Shown here: one piece after another, positions 27,624 through 34,427 of the stretch
Layout of the letters: each line of letters opens with the position of its first letter
How positions within the stretch are numbered: position 1 is the first letter of the stretch
From: Prosthecobacter debontii
GTDB lineage: Bacteria > Verrucomicrobiota > Verrucomicrobiia > Verrucomicrobiales > Akkermansiaceae
Assembly: GCA_945873125.1 (NCBI GenBank)
Contig: CAMCBV010000020.1
Span: forward strand, 1 to 52,916
Reading direction: 5' to 3'
Length of the DNA: 52,916 nucleotides
Notes under the pieces: model-generated
The model's input: only the letters and a program-made list of their open reading frames with translations
Told to the model about the DNA's origin: nothing
Databases searched by the model: none
Position numbers and translations under genes: made by a program

Positions 27624-27692
27624 TTCGAATTGCACCCCGTTTCCCGGGGGGGATAAAAGCCACGCAAGTGGTGGAGCGGGGTGCGATTCGAA
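27624..27692. ncRNA. Candidate structured RNA or hairpin element upstream of ribE
   Basis: A 16-bp arm at 27624-27639 pairs with 27677-27692 with a single mismatch that can be G-U. Inside is a second hairpin, CCAC-GCAA-GTGG, with a GNRA tetraloop, and a CCCGGGGGG run. It lies about 140 bp before the ribE start. The layout does not fit the FMN riboswitch consensus that I know. The gap 27328-27832 has no convincing protein gene; this is its most notable feature. Confidence 0.35.
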
Positions 27693-27832
27693 TTTCTTCA
27701 TACGGCTTGTCAGCCGGGATTATTACAGGATTTTCCTCATGAGCGAATCCGTGGGTGACAGAGGGTCCCTGATGTGGGATGAGTCTTTGGTGGGCGTTGC
27801 GCATGTGTCCAATTTCTCATTCACCTTTTTTT

Positions 27833-28420
27833 ATGTTCACAGGTCTTGTCGAATCTTTGGGTCAAGTGGTTTCATTGGAGAAACAGGGTGAGCAGGCGTG
27901 GCTGAATGTAGCGATTCCCTTTGCTGGAGAGTTGCAGTTGGGCGATTCGGTCGCTGTGAATGGCTGCTGCTTGACGGTGGCGGAGCTTTCCGGGGAACGT
28001 GTGAGGTTTGATGTATTGGCTCAAACCTTACGGGTCACTTCCTTGGGTAAACTTGAAGCGGGGTCGGTCGTTAACTTGGAGCGTGCGCTGCGGGTGGGGG
28101 ATCGCTTGGGCGGGCATTTTGTTCAAGGGCATGTGGATGCCGTGGGAATCATTCTCGCGCTATCGGAGAACGGCCAGGATCATGTTTTGGAAATTTCATT
28201 GCCCTCGGAGATCGAACGCTTGTGTGTGTCGAAAGGCTCAATCTCGATCGACGGAATTTCACTGACCCTTGCGGAGCTTAAAAAAGAATCCGCGGTTTTC
28301 TGGATCACTCCACATACGTTTTCTCACACGAATCTGCACGTGGCTGAAGTTGGCGATGTCGTGAATTTGGAAGCTGATATGCTAGCGAAGCATGTCGCCG
28401 CTCTGATGGCGAAATCTTAA
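27833..28420 (+). CDS. ribE: Riboflavin synthase alpha chain
   Basis: Riboflavin synthase converts two 6,7-dimethyl-8-ribityllumazine molecules to riboflavin. The 195-residue protein from ATG 27833 starts MFTGLVESLGQV, the canonical start, and shows the two tandem lumazine-binding barrels: VNGCCLTV/GHFVQGHVDAVG in the first half and SISIDGISLTL/TPHTFSHTNL in the second. A longer start at 27779 adds non-family residues. No other rib genes are adjacent. The 5' region holds the hairpin element at 27624-27692. Confidence 0.93.
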   Translation: MFTGLVESLGQVVSLEKQGEQAWLNVAIPFAGELQLGDSVAVNGCCLTVAELSGERVRFDVLAQTLRVTSLGKLEAGSVVNLERALRVGDRLGGHFVQGHVDAVGIILALSENGQDHVLEISLPSEIERLCVSKGSISIDGISLTLAELKKESAVFWITPHTFSHTNLHVAEVGDVVNLEADMLAKHVAALMAKS

Positions 28421-28539
28421 CTCTCCGCCCTTGGCTCAGAATCGCAGGTGATTGAGCAAAAAGGTAGGCCCAGTTTGTCGGGGTTAAGCGTCCATATTTT
28501 GCGCACCTATTAACTCAGAGAGTTCGATGGAATATTGAC

Positions 28540-29595
28540 TTATAAACCTCGCGCGCAGCGAAAGCCCGTGTGACTGGCAGGCGAGTCTTCTTCAAGCGAG
28601 TGGCGTGCGGCGGGACGGTAGCGCATGCAGTAAGAGATGTGACAGAGAAACGATCCGCCCTTGGTAACGTGGTTGGGTGCGCCTTGAGCCCTGCGCCCGC
28701 TGCTACGATTGATCCAGGTTTCCGGACCTTTGGGATCGCACGTCTCACATTTGCCGCGATATTCCGGATCGTAAAAATCCGAGCAAATTTCCCATACATT
28801 TCCGGCCATGTCGTAGAGGCCGTAGCCATTTGGAGAGAAAGATTTTACGGGAGCGGAACCGACAAACCCATCTTCGCCTGTGTCTTTACTTGGAAATTCG
28901 CCATGGAAGGTATTTGCCATCCATTTGTCGCCGGGCTTGAGTTCATCGCCCCAGACATAGGTTTTTCCAACCAGGCCGCCACAAGCGGCGAACTCCCACT
29001 CGGCCTCTGTTGGCAGGCGCTTTCCGGCCCATTTCGCATATGCTGAAGCATCCGCAAAATTCACGCACACGACGGGATGGTTGCCTTTCTTGGAAATATC
29101 GGTTCCCTCGCCAAAAGGGTGCCGCCAATTTGCGGTCGGATCCCAGCGCCACCATGACAATGCGGAATTCGGATCATCGAGGCTGCCTGTAAATTTTTCG
29201 GGCGGAGAGAAAACGATGGAGCCTTGGTTGAAGGGTGGCTTCGGCAAGTAGGCAAGGGCTTCCGCAGGAAAATCCTCAAGCTTCGCTTCGCGTTCGGCGT
29301 AGGTGACATAGCCTGTTGCTTTAACAAAGGCTGCAAACTGATCATTGGTGACCTCGGTTTCATCCATCCAGAATCCCGTCACTTTGATTTTACGCGCAGG
29401 CGTTTCTTCGGGAAAGCGCTTGATGCCGTAAGGCGTTTCAAATTCGCCGACCGAGCCCATTGTCGTTTCGCCACCCCGGATTTCAAGCATTCCGTCTTTT
29501 TTCTTGGACGTCACCTTGGCAGGTGATTCGGACTCGCCGCAGGCAGAAAAGGCCGCGACGGTGGCCAAGGCGAGAAGGGCATGGGAAACGTTCAC
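28540..29595 (-). CDS. Formylglycine-generating enzyme (SUMF1-type), predicted lipoprotein
   Basis: A 351-residue protein of the SUMF1/FGE-sulfatase family. The copper-binding active cysteines are both present: C318 and C323 in FLCHISYCMRYR, spaced as in the human enzyme (C336/C341). This distinguishes it from the many non-catalytic SUMF1-like proteins. Other family marks are WMDETEVTNDQF, RLPTEAEWEFAA and GNVWEICSDF. The N-terminus is a lipoprotein signal ending at C19 (FSAC). It would oxidise sulfatase cysteine to formylglycine; two CxPxR sulfatases lie 5-7 kb away. An exported location is unusual for a bacterial FGE. It is a single gene. Confidence 0.85.
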   Translation of the reverse strand: MNVSHALLALATVAAFSACGESESPAKVTSKKKDGMLEIRGGETTMGSVGEFETPYGIKRFPEETPARKIKVTGFWMDETEVTNDQFAAFVKATGYVTYAEREAKLEDFPAEALAYLPKPPFNQGSIVFSPPEKFTGSLDDPNSALSWWRWDPTANWRHPFGEGTDISKKGNHPVVCVNFADASAYAKWAGKRLPTEAEWEFAACGGLVGKTYVWGDELKPGDKWMANTFHGEFPSKDTGEDGFVGSAPVKSFSPNGYGLYDMAGNVWEICSDFYDPEYRGKCETCDPKGPETWINRSSGRRAQGAPNHVTKGGSFLCHISYCMRYRPAARHSLEEDSPASHTGFRCARGL

Positions 29596-30040
29596 GGCAG
29601 GAAGCTACGCCGTTTGCAGGCTCATTTCATCATAAAAATCCGATTAGACCTATTGCCAGAAAGATTTGCCGAAAACGGCCGAGCCTGCGAAGCCTTAGTT
29701 CTAGGCGCGACGAGGGAGCAAAGCTAGATCTTCCTCGTTCTCTTAGAGAACGCATTACGCTTAGTCGGAGCGGAGCGTAGACAAATGAACATCCGTGACC
29801 GAGGAGTAACGACGAATGGAGCGGAGCGACATGGACGGTCGCGAAGCGAGCGCCCGCAGGGGCCAGCCGGAGGGCTGGATCAAATAAGGCTTTGCGGGCC
29901 GGAACTCCTTGATCCTATAGCGCGCATGCGGCATGCATCCAAAACTTTCCTCCCCTCCGTTTCGGAAAAGATTTTTGGCAATGGGTCTAAAGCTTTGGCT
30001 TCCTCTGGCCCGAAGAACATGGCTATTCTCTTCGCAAGCG
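29596..30040. other. Repeat-like intergenic region, no gene seen
   Basis: Between the FGE and queD genes. The stretch 29680-29900 is made of short alternating purine-rich motifs (GCGGAGCG, AGCGAGCGC, GGAGCGGAGCG) and small inverted pairs such as CCAGCC/GGCTGG. I see no reading frame with codon-like behaviour on either strand. It resembles degraded palindromic intergenic repeats. Confidence 0.5.
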
Positions 30041-30406
30041 ATGAAAGCAAGACTCACCAAAGATTTTCGATTCGAGGCCGCGCATACACTTCCAAGTTTG
30101 CCGGAGGGTCACAAGTGCCGCCAGATGCATGGCCATAGTTTCAAAATTGAAATTTCCATTGAGGGCGAGGTTGACCCAGCGATTGGCTGGATCTATGACC
30201 ACAAACTCATTTCCAATGCAATGAATCCCCTGCTTGAAATGCTGGATCATGCTTACCTGAACGACATTGAGGGATTGGAAAGTCCAACGATTGAAATCAT
30301 GGCTGGCTGGTTCTGGAAAAAGCTCGCACCCCAGCTCCCCGGCCTGGCTGAGATCGTTATTTTCGAAACCCCGACCGCGCGTTGCTCCTTCAAAGGCGAG
30401 TTTTAG
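30041..30406 (+). CDS. queD: 6-carboxytetrahydropterin synthase (QueD/PTPS family)
   Basis: QueD turns dihydroneopterin triphosphate into 6-carboxytetrahydropterin, an early step of queuosine (7-deazaguanine) synthesis. The 121-residue protein from ATG 30041 has the zinc ligands in FRFEAAH and KCRQMHGHSF, the catalytic cysteine in the same segment, and LDHAYLND and PTIEIMAGWFW. A longer in-frame start (29933) would add 36 residues of repeat-derived sequence. It is followed by tRNA-Pro; other queuosine genes are not in the window. Confidence 0.9.
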   Translation: MKARLTKDFRFEAAHTLPSLPEGHKCRQMHGHSFKIEISIEGEVDPAIGWIYDHKLISNAMNPLLEMLDHAYLNDIEGLESPTIEIMAGWFWKKLAPQLPGLAEIVIFETPTARCSFKGEF

Positions 30407-30534
30407 AAGCGTAGAGCTTGGAGAACAGAGGGGAGAGAAAGAGCTTATGGTTCAGCGTTTTAAGGGAAAAATTCATCCCATGAGAAATAGTCTTGCGAAG
30501 TGCCGCAGCTTGTATCAATTTCCCCGCCCCGCAA

Positions 30535-30608
30535 CGGGACGTAGCTCAGCCTGGTAGAGCGCCTGCTTTGGGAGCAGGATGTCGTCAGTTCGAATCTGGC
30601 CGTCCCGA
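30535..30608 (+). tRNA. tRNA-Pro (anticodon TGG)
   Basis: A 74-nt cloverleaf: acceptor stem CGGGACG/CGTCCCG, D-arm TAGCTCAGCCTGGTAGAGC, anticodon stem CCTGC/GCAGG with loop TTTGGGA (anticodon TGG), T-loop TTCGAAT, discriminator A. No CCA is encoded. It is the integration site of the element at 30567-50082; the gene is left complete on this side because the element restores the 3' part. Confidence 0.96.
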
Positions 30609-30609
30609 C
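30567..30609 (+). repeat. attL core: 43-bp repeat of tRNA-Pro 3' part
   Basis: Identical to 50040-50082. It runs from the first T of the anticodon loop through the discriminator base plus one C. Since the tRNA here is intact, this side restores the host gene. Confidence 0.9.
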
Positions 30610-30617
30610 TCTTTGAT

Positions 30618-30658
30618 AATCAACGACTTAGATAAATTCTGAGTCGTTGATTTTTTTT
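30618..30658 (+). terminator. Intrinsic terminator of tRNA-Pro, carried by the element
   Basis: AATCAACGACT pairs perfectly with AGTCGTTGATT (11-bp stem, 13-nt loop) and is followed by eight T. It lies just inside the left end of the element, so after integration the tRNA uses a terminator supplied by the incoming DNA. The original one is probably 50092-50117. Confidence 0.85.
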
Positions 30659-30759
30659 GGCCACTCACCCAACACTCACTTTATTCGAGTATGGGGCCGA
30701 TCCATTGGTGTTGCAGAATTGGAGGCGATTTTTCAGCGGCGGGTTCTAAGTTAGAGACC

Positions 30760-31002
30760 TTAGCAGAAAATCCCAAGTTCTATGTCGTCTTCGGAAATGC
30801 GATACAGTCCTTCGAGTTTTTGGCGGACGCTGGGTAGATGAAACCGCCTGATTCCCTCAATTTTCTCGCTAGGAATTCTGCCGGTCTTTGCCCATTTGAA
30901 GACGGTGCTTACATCAGTATTATAGAACTGGGCGATTGCATCGGCTTTAACATAGGTCCTGTCGCCGTCAGGCGCTTGGTGTTGCTGGTCTTGGATTTTC
31001 AT
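30760..31002 (-). CDS. Excisionase-like / MerR-type HTH protein
   Basis: An 80-residue protein with one winged-helix-type HTH: YVKADAIAQFYNTDVSTVFKWAKTGRIPSEKI, then RRFHLPSVRQKL. Small proteins of this form (HTH_17/AlpA/Xis) bend DNA and direct integrase towards excision, or regulate element genes. Its place beside the left attachment site supports a recombination directionality role. No further domain is present. It lies 131 nt after the ClpX-like gene and may belong to the same minus-strand transcript. Confidence 0.7.
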   Translation of the reverse strand: MKIQDQQHQAPDGDRTYVKADAIAQFYNTDVSTVFKWAKTGRIPSEKIEGIRRFHLPSVRQKLEGLYRISEDDIELGIFC

Positions 31003-31133
31003 GGTGTTTTTCGTTTTTGTGCGCGAACCGGGGCAACGTCGATAGCACGGATTACGTTAATTCAGCTCAACACTTAGCGGGTCAGGCGGCGAAAGTCGAG
31101 TCTGAAAGTGATCCTGATTCCTGAAGGCGGAAA

Positions 31134-32276
31134 TCAGAAGATGCCTAAGTAATCGTCATTTTCTTCGTCTTTTGATGGCTTTGGGTTGGGTATGGAGATC
31201 GTTCGCTGAATGGGAATGTTGTCCAGGCTGGAGCGGATGATCATTGGCTCTTCGATGCCTGCTACTGCGTTCCGATTGAATCGAATCTCCTCGATTCTTT
31301 TGCAGTCACTCCTAGTGATTTCGTATTCGTAATCACCGAGGAGTTGAGTCAGAACAAGCTGCAGTGCCCTCACACCTGTAGGGTGTTCAGAAACCATCTG
31401 GGCTAGAACTTCGATAGCGCCAGCATCAAACTGCAGACTCGTGCCGTGTTGCTTGAAAAACCACAGCTTCTGTTGGAAAGGGCTAGTGACGGATTCTGTA
31501 ATGATCTCGCGAATAGTGGCCTGGTCTGGTTTGGTCATGATTCCCAATCGTGGGAACCTGCCTACGAGCTCAGCCATCAATCCCATCTTGATGTAGTAAT
31601 CCGGACTGACGCGATCTTGTTGCGTTGATTCTTCGGCCATTGCGGGTGCGTGGAAACCGATGGGTCGATAGGCTTTAGGCGGAGACATTTGTGGAAATGC
31701 TCCACAGGCGATGTGTAGAATTTTGCTGAGATCTAGACCTGGTCGATCGCTCAATTTGATGCCTTGGATAATTCCTAACATATCTGATTGAGTCATACGT
31801 TTATAAACACCTGCTTCGAACTGAGCCTGAGGTGCATCATGATTGGCATCAGGTATGCCGTATGCGCACTTGTCATACTCATCCCACAAGCAAATTGTCG
31901 GGCGAGTCACTCCGTTATCTACTGCAACCTTTTCGATCTGATCGAGGACATCATTACAAGTTTTCCCCTTATATCCACTCGGGCTGATAGATCCTGTTAG
32001 AACGGTTACCACTGGCATCTTCAGGTAGGATGCAAGCCGTTGTAGCATGGCGCTTTTCCCGCTCGCGGTTGGTCCTGAGATTAGGCAATTTTCCAGAGAT
32101 TGCACAGAGTGCATGCGTCTCGACTTTGCGTGGCATTTCATGAGGTGGGCATAAGTGGCGCAGGCGAGCATCTGCTTGATATGGTTGTGGCCTTTGATTG
32201 CCTCGGAGAGGTGAGCCACAATCTCTTCAGGTAGCGGGATTCGTTTGATCGGTTGTTTGGCTATTGAGTTGCTCAT
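31134..32276 (-). CDS. ClpX-like AAA+ ATPase
   Basis: A 380-residue AAA+ protein. Walker A is GPTASGKS (68-75), Walker B ICLWDEYDK (128-136), and the C-terminal small domain has FDAGAIEVLAQM followed by the sensor-2-like PTGVRALQLVLTQLL. These resemble ClpX, but the N-terminal zinc-binding domain and an obvious IGF-loop for ClpP docking are missing, so it may remodel proteins without degrading them. Its start overlaps the stop of the preceding gene (TAATG), showing tight coupling. A role in dismantling integrase-DNA or relaxase complexes, as ClpX does for MuA transposase, is a guess. Confidence 0.7.
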   Translation of the reverse strand: MSNSIAKQPIKRIPLPEEIVAHLSEAIKGHNHIKQMLACATYAHLMKCHAKSRRMHSVQSLENCLISGPTASGKSAMLQRLASYLKMPVVTVLTGSISPSGYKGKTCNDVLDQIEKVAVDNGVTRPTICLWDEYDKCAYGIPDANHDAPQAQFEAGVYKRMTQSDMLGIIQGIKLSDRPGLDLSKILHIACGAFPQMSPPKAYRPIGFHAPAMAEESTQQDRVSPDYYIKMGLMAELVGRFPRLGIMTKPDQATIREIITESVTSPFQQKLWFFKQHGTSLQFDAGAIEVLAQMVSEHPTGVRALQLVLTQLLGDYEYEITRSDCKRIEEIRFNRNAVAGIEEPMIIRSSLDNIPIQRTISIPNPKPSKDEENDDYLGIF

Positions 32277-32875
32277 TAGGCGAAGGTGGGGTCAGTGGTT
32301 TTAGCTGCCTGCATTACTGCTAGGCGCGCACGACGGAGTTGTTGTGAGATGGCACTTGGATGCCTCCCCAAAGTTTTCGCGACAGCATCAATCGTTTTGC
32401 CCTCGATATAGACCATGCGCGCAATCAATGCGTTTGGTTTGCTGATTGTGCCGTTTAAAAGGCATTTCCCGAGGATCAGTTCGAACATCTGGAGCAAACT
32501 TTGCTGCGGATAGTCAAGTTCGTGCAGTAGGTAGGGATGTTCGGTAATGCGTGTATCTTTCTGGTCGTTGTAGGTGCATTCCGAACGTCGTTTGATCTTC
32601 TCCGCGTACTGCAGTTTAACGAAGTTTAGTGCGTAACTGATGCTGCGTTTCGAATTCCATTCTTCAGTCTTACCCTTGTAGTCTAGCCACCAACGTAGAG
32701 CCATCAATACTGCATCCTGTCTTATGTCTGCTTCGTGGCCTGATAACGTGCCACCGAGGTAGCCGTCTTTAAGTTTTGATTTGGCGTGATAATCAAGATC
32801 GGTAGCAACCAATTCGAGATTCTTGTCAGTGATTTGCGGCGCAGCCGCTTGTGTGTATTTCTTATTTTTTTTCAT
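32276..32875 (-). CDS. Sigma-70-like / HTH DNA-binding protein
   Basis: From ATG 32875 the protein has 199 residues. The C-terminal ~30 residues (IEGKTIDAVAKTLGRHPSAISQQLRRARLAV) form a sigma region 4-like HTH; HEADIRQDAVLMAL in the middle resembles sigma region 2 (xEDxxQDxFLxL). It could be an element-specific sigma factor or a simple activator. A GTG at 32944 is possible and lies 9 nt after the phosphoesterase gene, but the extra residues come from a palindrome. It is co-transcribed with the ClpX-like gene (TAATG overlap). I know no exact family. Confidence 0.55.
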   Translation of the reverse strand: MKKNKKYTQAAAPQITDKNLELVATDLDYHAKSKLKDGYLGGTLSGHEADIRQDAVLMALRWWLDYKGKTEEWNSKRSISYALNFVKLQYAEKIKRRSECTYNDQKDTRITEHPYLLHELDYPQQSLLQMFELILGKCLLNGTISKPNALIARMVYIEGKTIDAVAKTLGRHPSAISQQLRRARLAVMQAAKTTDPTFA

Positions 32876-32877
32876 AA

Positions 32878-32926
32878 GTCCCACCCGACGTGGGACTTTG
32901 CGCAGCCGATCTGAAAAGATCGGCTG
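32878..32926. repeat. Two adjacent perfect hairpins before the sigma-like gene
   Basis: GTCCCAC-(5)-GTGGGAC at 32878-32896 and CAGCCGATCT-GAAA-AGATCGGCTG at 32903-32926. The first ends 2 nt before the ATG at 32875, so no ribosome binding site fits between. They may be a REP-like insertion, an attenuator, or a leader that needs unfolding for translation. Confidence 0.6.
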
Positions 32927-32953
32927 TGCTGGCCTGCTGTTCACCAGCTTTTA

Positions 32954-33688
32954 TCAAACCATCACAATGCCTTGGACACCTGTGTGAAAGGGACCTGCTT
33001 TGCCAACACTGCATCGAAGATTGGCTAGGATTCTATCTTCTGCGGTGTGGTGGGTATGCCCTGCTAAAATGTCTATTGCTAGGTTCGACTGTTTGGCCAT
33101 ACGAATCATCAGGTAACCGAGTGCTGGGTTACAAAAATATTCCTGCTGCTTTTCACCACATGGTTTGGAGTTGAACAACACAGCAGACTTGAATGGAGGG
33201 TAGTGAGTTGCTACTAGGAGGCGGGTCTTGGTTTTGACTGCACTAAAAATTCCGCGGCGAATCTGCTGACAAGATTCCGCTATATCTCGTGCTCTCTGAT
33301 TCGGCTGTCCCGACAGGCCATGATGACCCACGAGCGTGGTATGATCCGTGATGCGCACGGCGGCGCTGGTAGATAGGTGGGTCAGGTTGCTATGGCTTTT
33401 GCATATTTTATCCACCCTTGTGATCGTGGATCGGACGCTTGAACCGTGGAAATCATGATTTCCTAAAACGATGTATAACCTCCTGCGGCCACAAGCCTCT
33501 GCCAGCTTGTGCAGAATAGTGGGGAGGGTAGCGGTCGTGGCGATATCTCCAGTGATGATCGCCATGTCGTAGTCTTGCTCCTCAAGTCGTTGGATGATTT
33601 TGTCATGAAGCCACTTAGGAGCTTTTTCAAAATGGGTGTCGGTCATCCAAAGTAGCCGTTGAGCTCCAGATTGGTTTTTTGTCTGCAT
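32954..33688 (-). CDS. Calcineurin-like metallophosphoesterase
   Basis: A 244-residue single-domain enzyme. Metal-binding motifs appear in order: MTDTHF, IITGDIA, VLGNHDFHG, THYPPF and AGHTHH. The family hydrolyses phosphomono- or diesters (nucleotides, DNA ends, nucleoside polyphosphates); the substrate is unknown. It is the first gene of a minus-strand set with the sigma-like and ClpX-like genes. Related enzymes in phages and plasmids act on DNA ends or host nucleotide signals; which of these applies here is open. Confidence 0.8.
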   Translation of the reverse strand: MQTKNQSGAQRLLWMTDTHFEKAPKWLHDKIIQRLEEQDYDMAIITGDIATTATLPTILHKLAEACGRRRLYIVLGNHDFHGSSVRSTITRVDKICKSHSNLTHLSTSAAVRITDHTTLVGHHGLSGQPNQRARDIAESCQQIRRGIFSAVKTKTRLLVATHYPPFKSAVLFNSKPCGEKQQEYFCNPALGYLMIRMAKQSNLAIDILAGHTHHTAEDRILANLRCSVGKAGPFHTGVQGIVMV

Positions 33689-34113
33689 ACCCTAAGAACC
33701 GGAGTGATGGGGTGGGCTTACAGGTGCTTTAAAAAAAAAGTTCAACCCGACCTGTAGGTTGTCTCCAAGATATTGGTTTTATAGGTATGATCAGCGAAAC
33801 TAATTTCCATGGTAGAGGAAATCCGCAAAACCGCCCCGGCGAATTCATGATGTTGGCCAAACCCGGCTTCACGTACTGCATCTCAGTCGTGATTGGTGGG
33901 CATGCGTTTATCTGGGGATATTCTAGAATGCTTCAAATCGATCCCTGGGGTCTGTGTGTGACGAATGCATTCCGTCGGTGCAGTGCGCCGAATCTGAGTA
34001 ATTCGTGGGCGGAGTGCTTCGCACCGATGGCCTGGCTTTACCGACCAACTGTCATCCAGCTGATCCGCGAGCAGCCGTGGATGGTAACGGTTAGGTAGTC
34101 TGTAGGAGTGTCT

Positions 34114-34182
34114 TGGAAGGGGGTGTGGAAAGGGGGTGTGGAAAGGGGGTGTGGAAAAGGGGTGTGGAAAAGGGGTGTGGAA
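34114..34182. repeat. 13-bp tandem repeats, about five copies
   Basis: Units of TGGAAAGGGGGTG or TGGAAAAGGGGTG start at 34114 (12-bp variant), 34126, 34139, 34152 and 34165, with a partial unit at 34178. Without spacers this is not a CRISPR. It may be iteron-like or protein-binding sites near an origin. The core TGTGGAA also occurs twice near the integrase end (49973 and 49991). Confidence 0.9.
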
Positions 34183-34278
34183 CCTCCGGTCCACCGACGG
34201 GTGGGGAACGTGAGATAAAGCGTTAGATGCATCTGCGTTCAGGCCAGCGCCACCAGAGCTGTCCATCGGAAGATCAAG

Positions 34279-34322
34279 AGTCAAATGGATAACTTGCAGT
34301 ATTGCTAAGTATCCATTTGACT
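34279..34322. promoter_or_regulatory. Candidate oriT inverted repeat
   Basis: AGTCAAATGGATA (34279-34291) and TATCCATTTGACT (34310-34322) form a perfect 13-bp inverted repeat with an 18-nt spacer, ending 105 bp before the relaxase-like gene. Such repeats next to the nick site are typical of transfer origins. The nick position cannot be read. An operator for the relaxase gene is the alternative. Confidence 0.45.
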
Positions 34323-34359
34323 TCTTGCTCCATAATGGCTACTTATAGACATGTTAGGT

Positions 34360-34373
34360 AGTTCTTTAGAACA
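34360..34373 (+). promoter_or_regulatory. LexA-like palindrome before the relaxase-like gene
   Basis: AGTTCTTTAGAACA differs by one base from TGTTC-N4-GAACA, the box at 18691. It lies 54 bp upstream of the ATG at 34428, where a repressor would block a promoter. It suggests DNA damage may induce mobilisation, but one mismatch and a single site make this tentative. Confidence 0.4.
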
Positions 34374-34427
34374 GTATATGTTTGTGGAGAATTTGTCTAG
34401 TCGAATTCAACCAAAAAAGGAGCAAAA

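Larger units (their letters stand above)
33689..34427. other. Non-coding regulatory/transfer region of the element
   Basis: Lies between the divergent phosphoesterase and relaxase-like genes. Small open stretches exist on both strands (33787-34098 forward, 33883-34284 reverse), but neither looks protein-like; the reverse one is full of Pro/His from tandem repeats. The region carries 13-bp tandem repeats (34114-34182), an inverted repeat (34279-34322) and an SOS-like palindrome (34360-34373). It is a good place for oriT or a replication origin. Confidence 0.5.

Noticed and set aside
27624..27692. FMN riboswitch before ribE
   Set aside because: The conserved FMN-box blocks and six-helix junction that I know are not present, although position would suit.
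27550..27804. 84-codon reverse gene upstream of ribE
   Set aside because: Its coding stretch is mostly the large hairpin at 27624-27692, so the translation is probably accidental.
33787..34098. 103-codon forward gene in the element
   Set aside because: Composition is unlike neighbouring proteins, no ribosome binding site or motif is seen, and it lies in a region with regulatory repeats.
34114..34182. CRISPR array
   Set aside because: Units are adjacent 13-mers without spacers and no cas gene is in the window.
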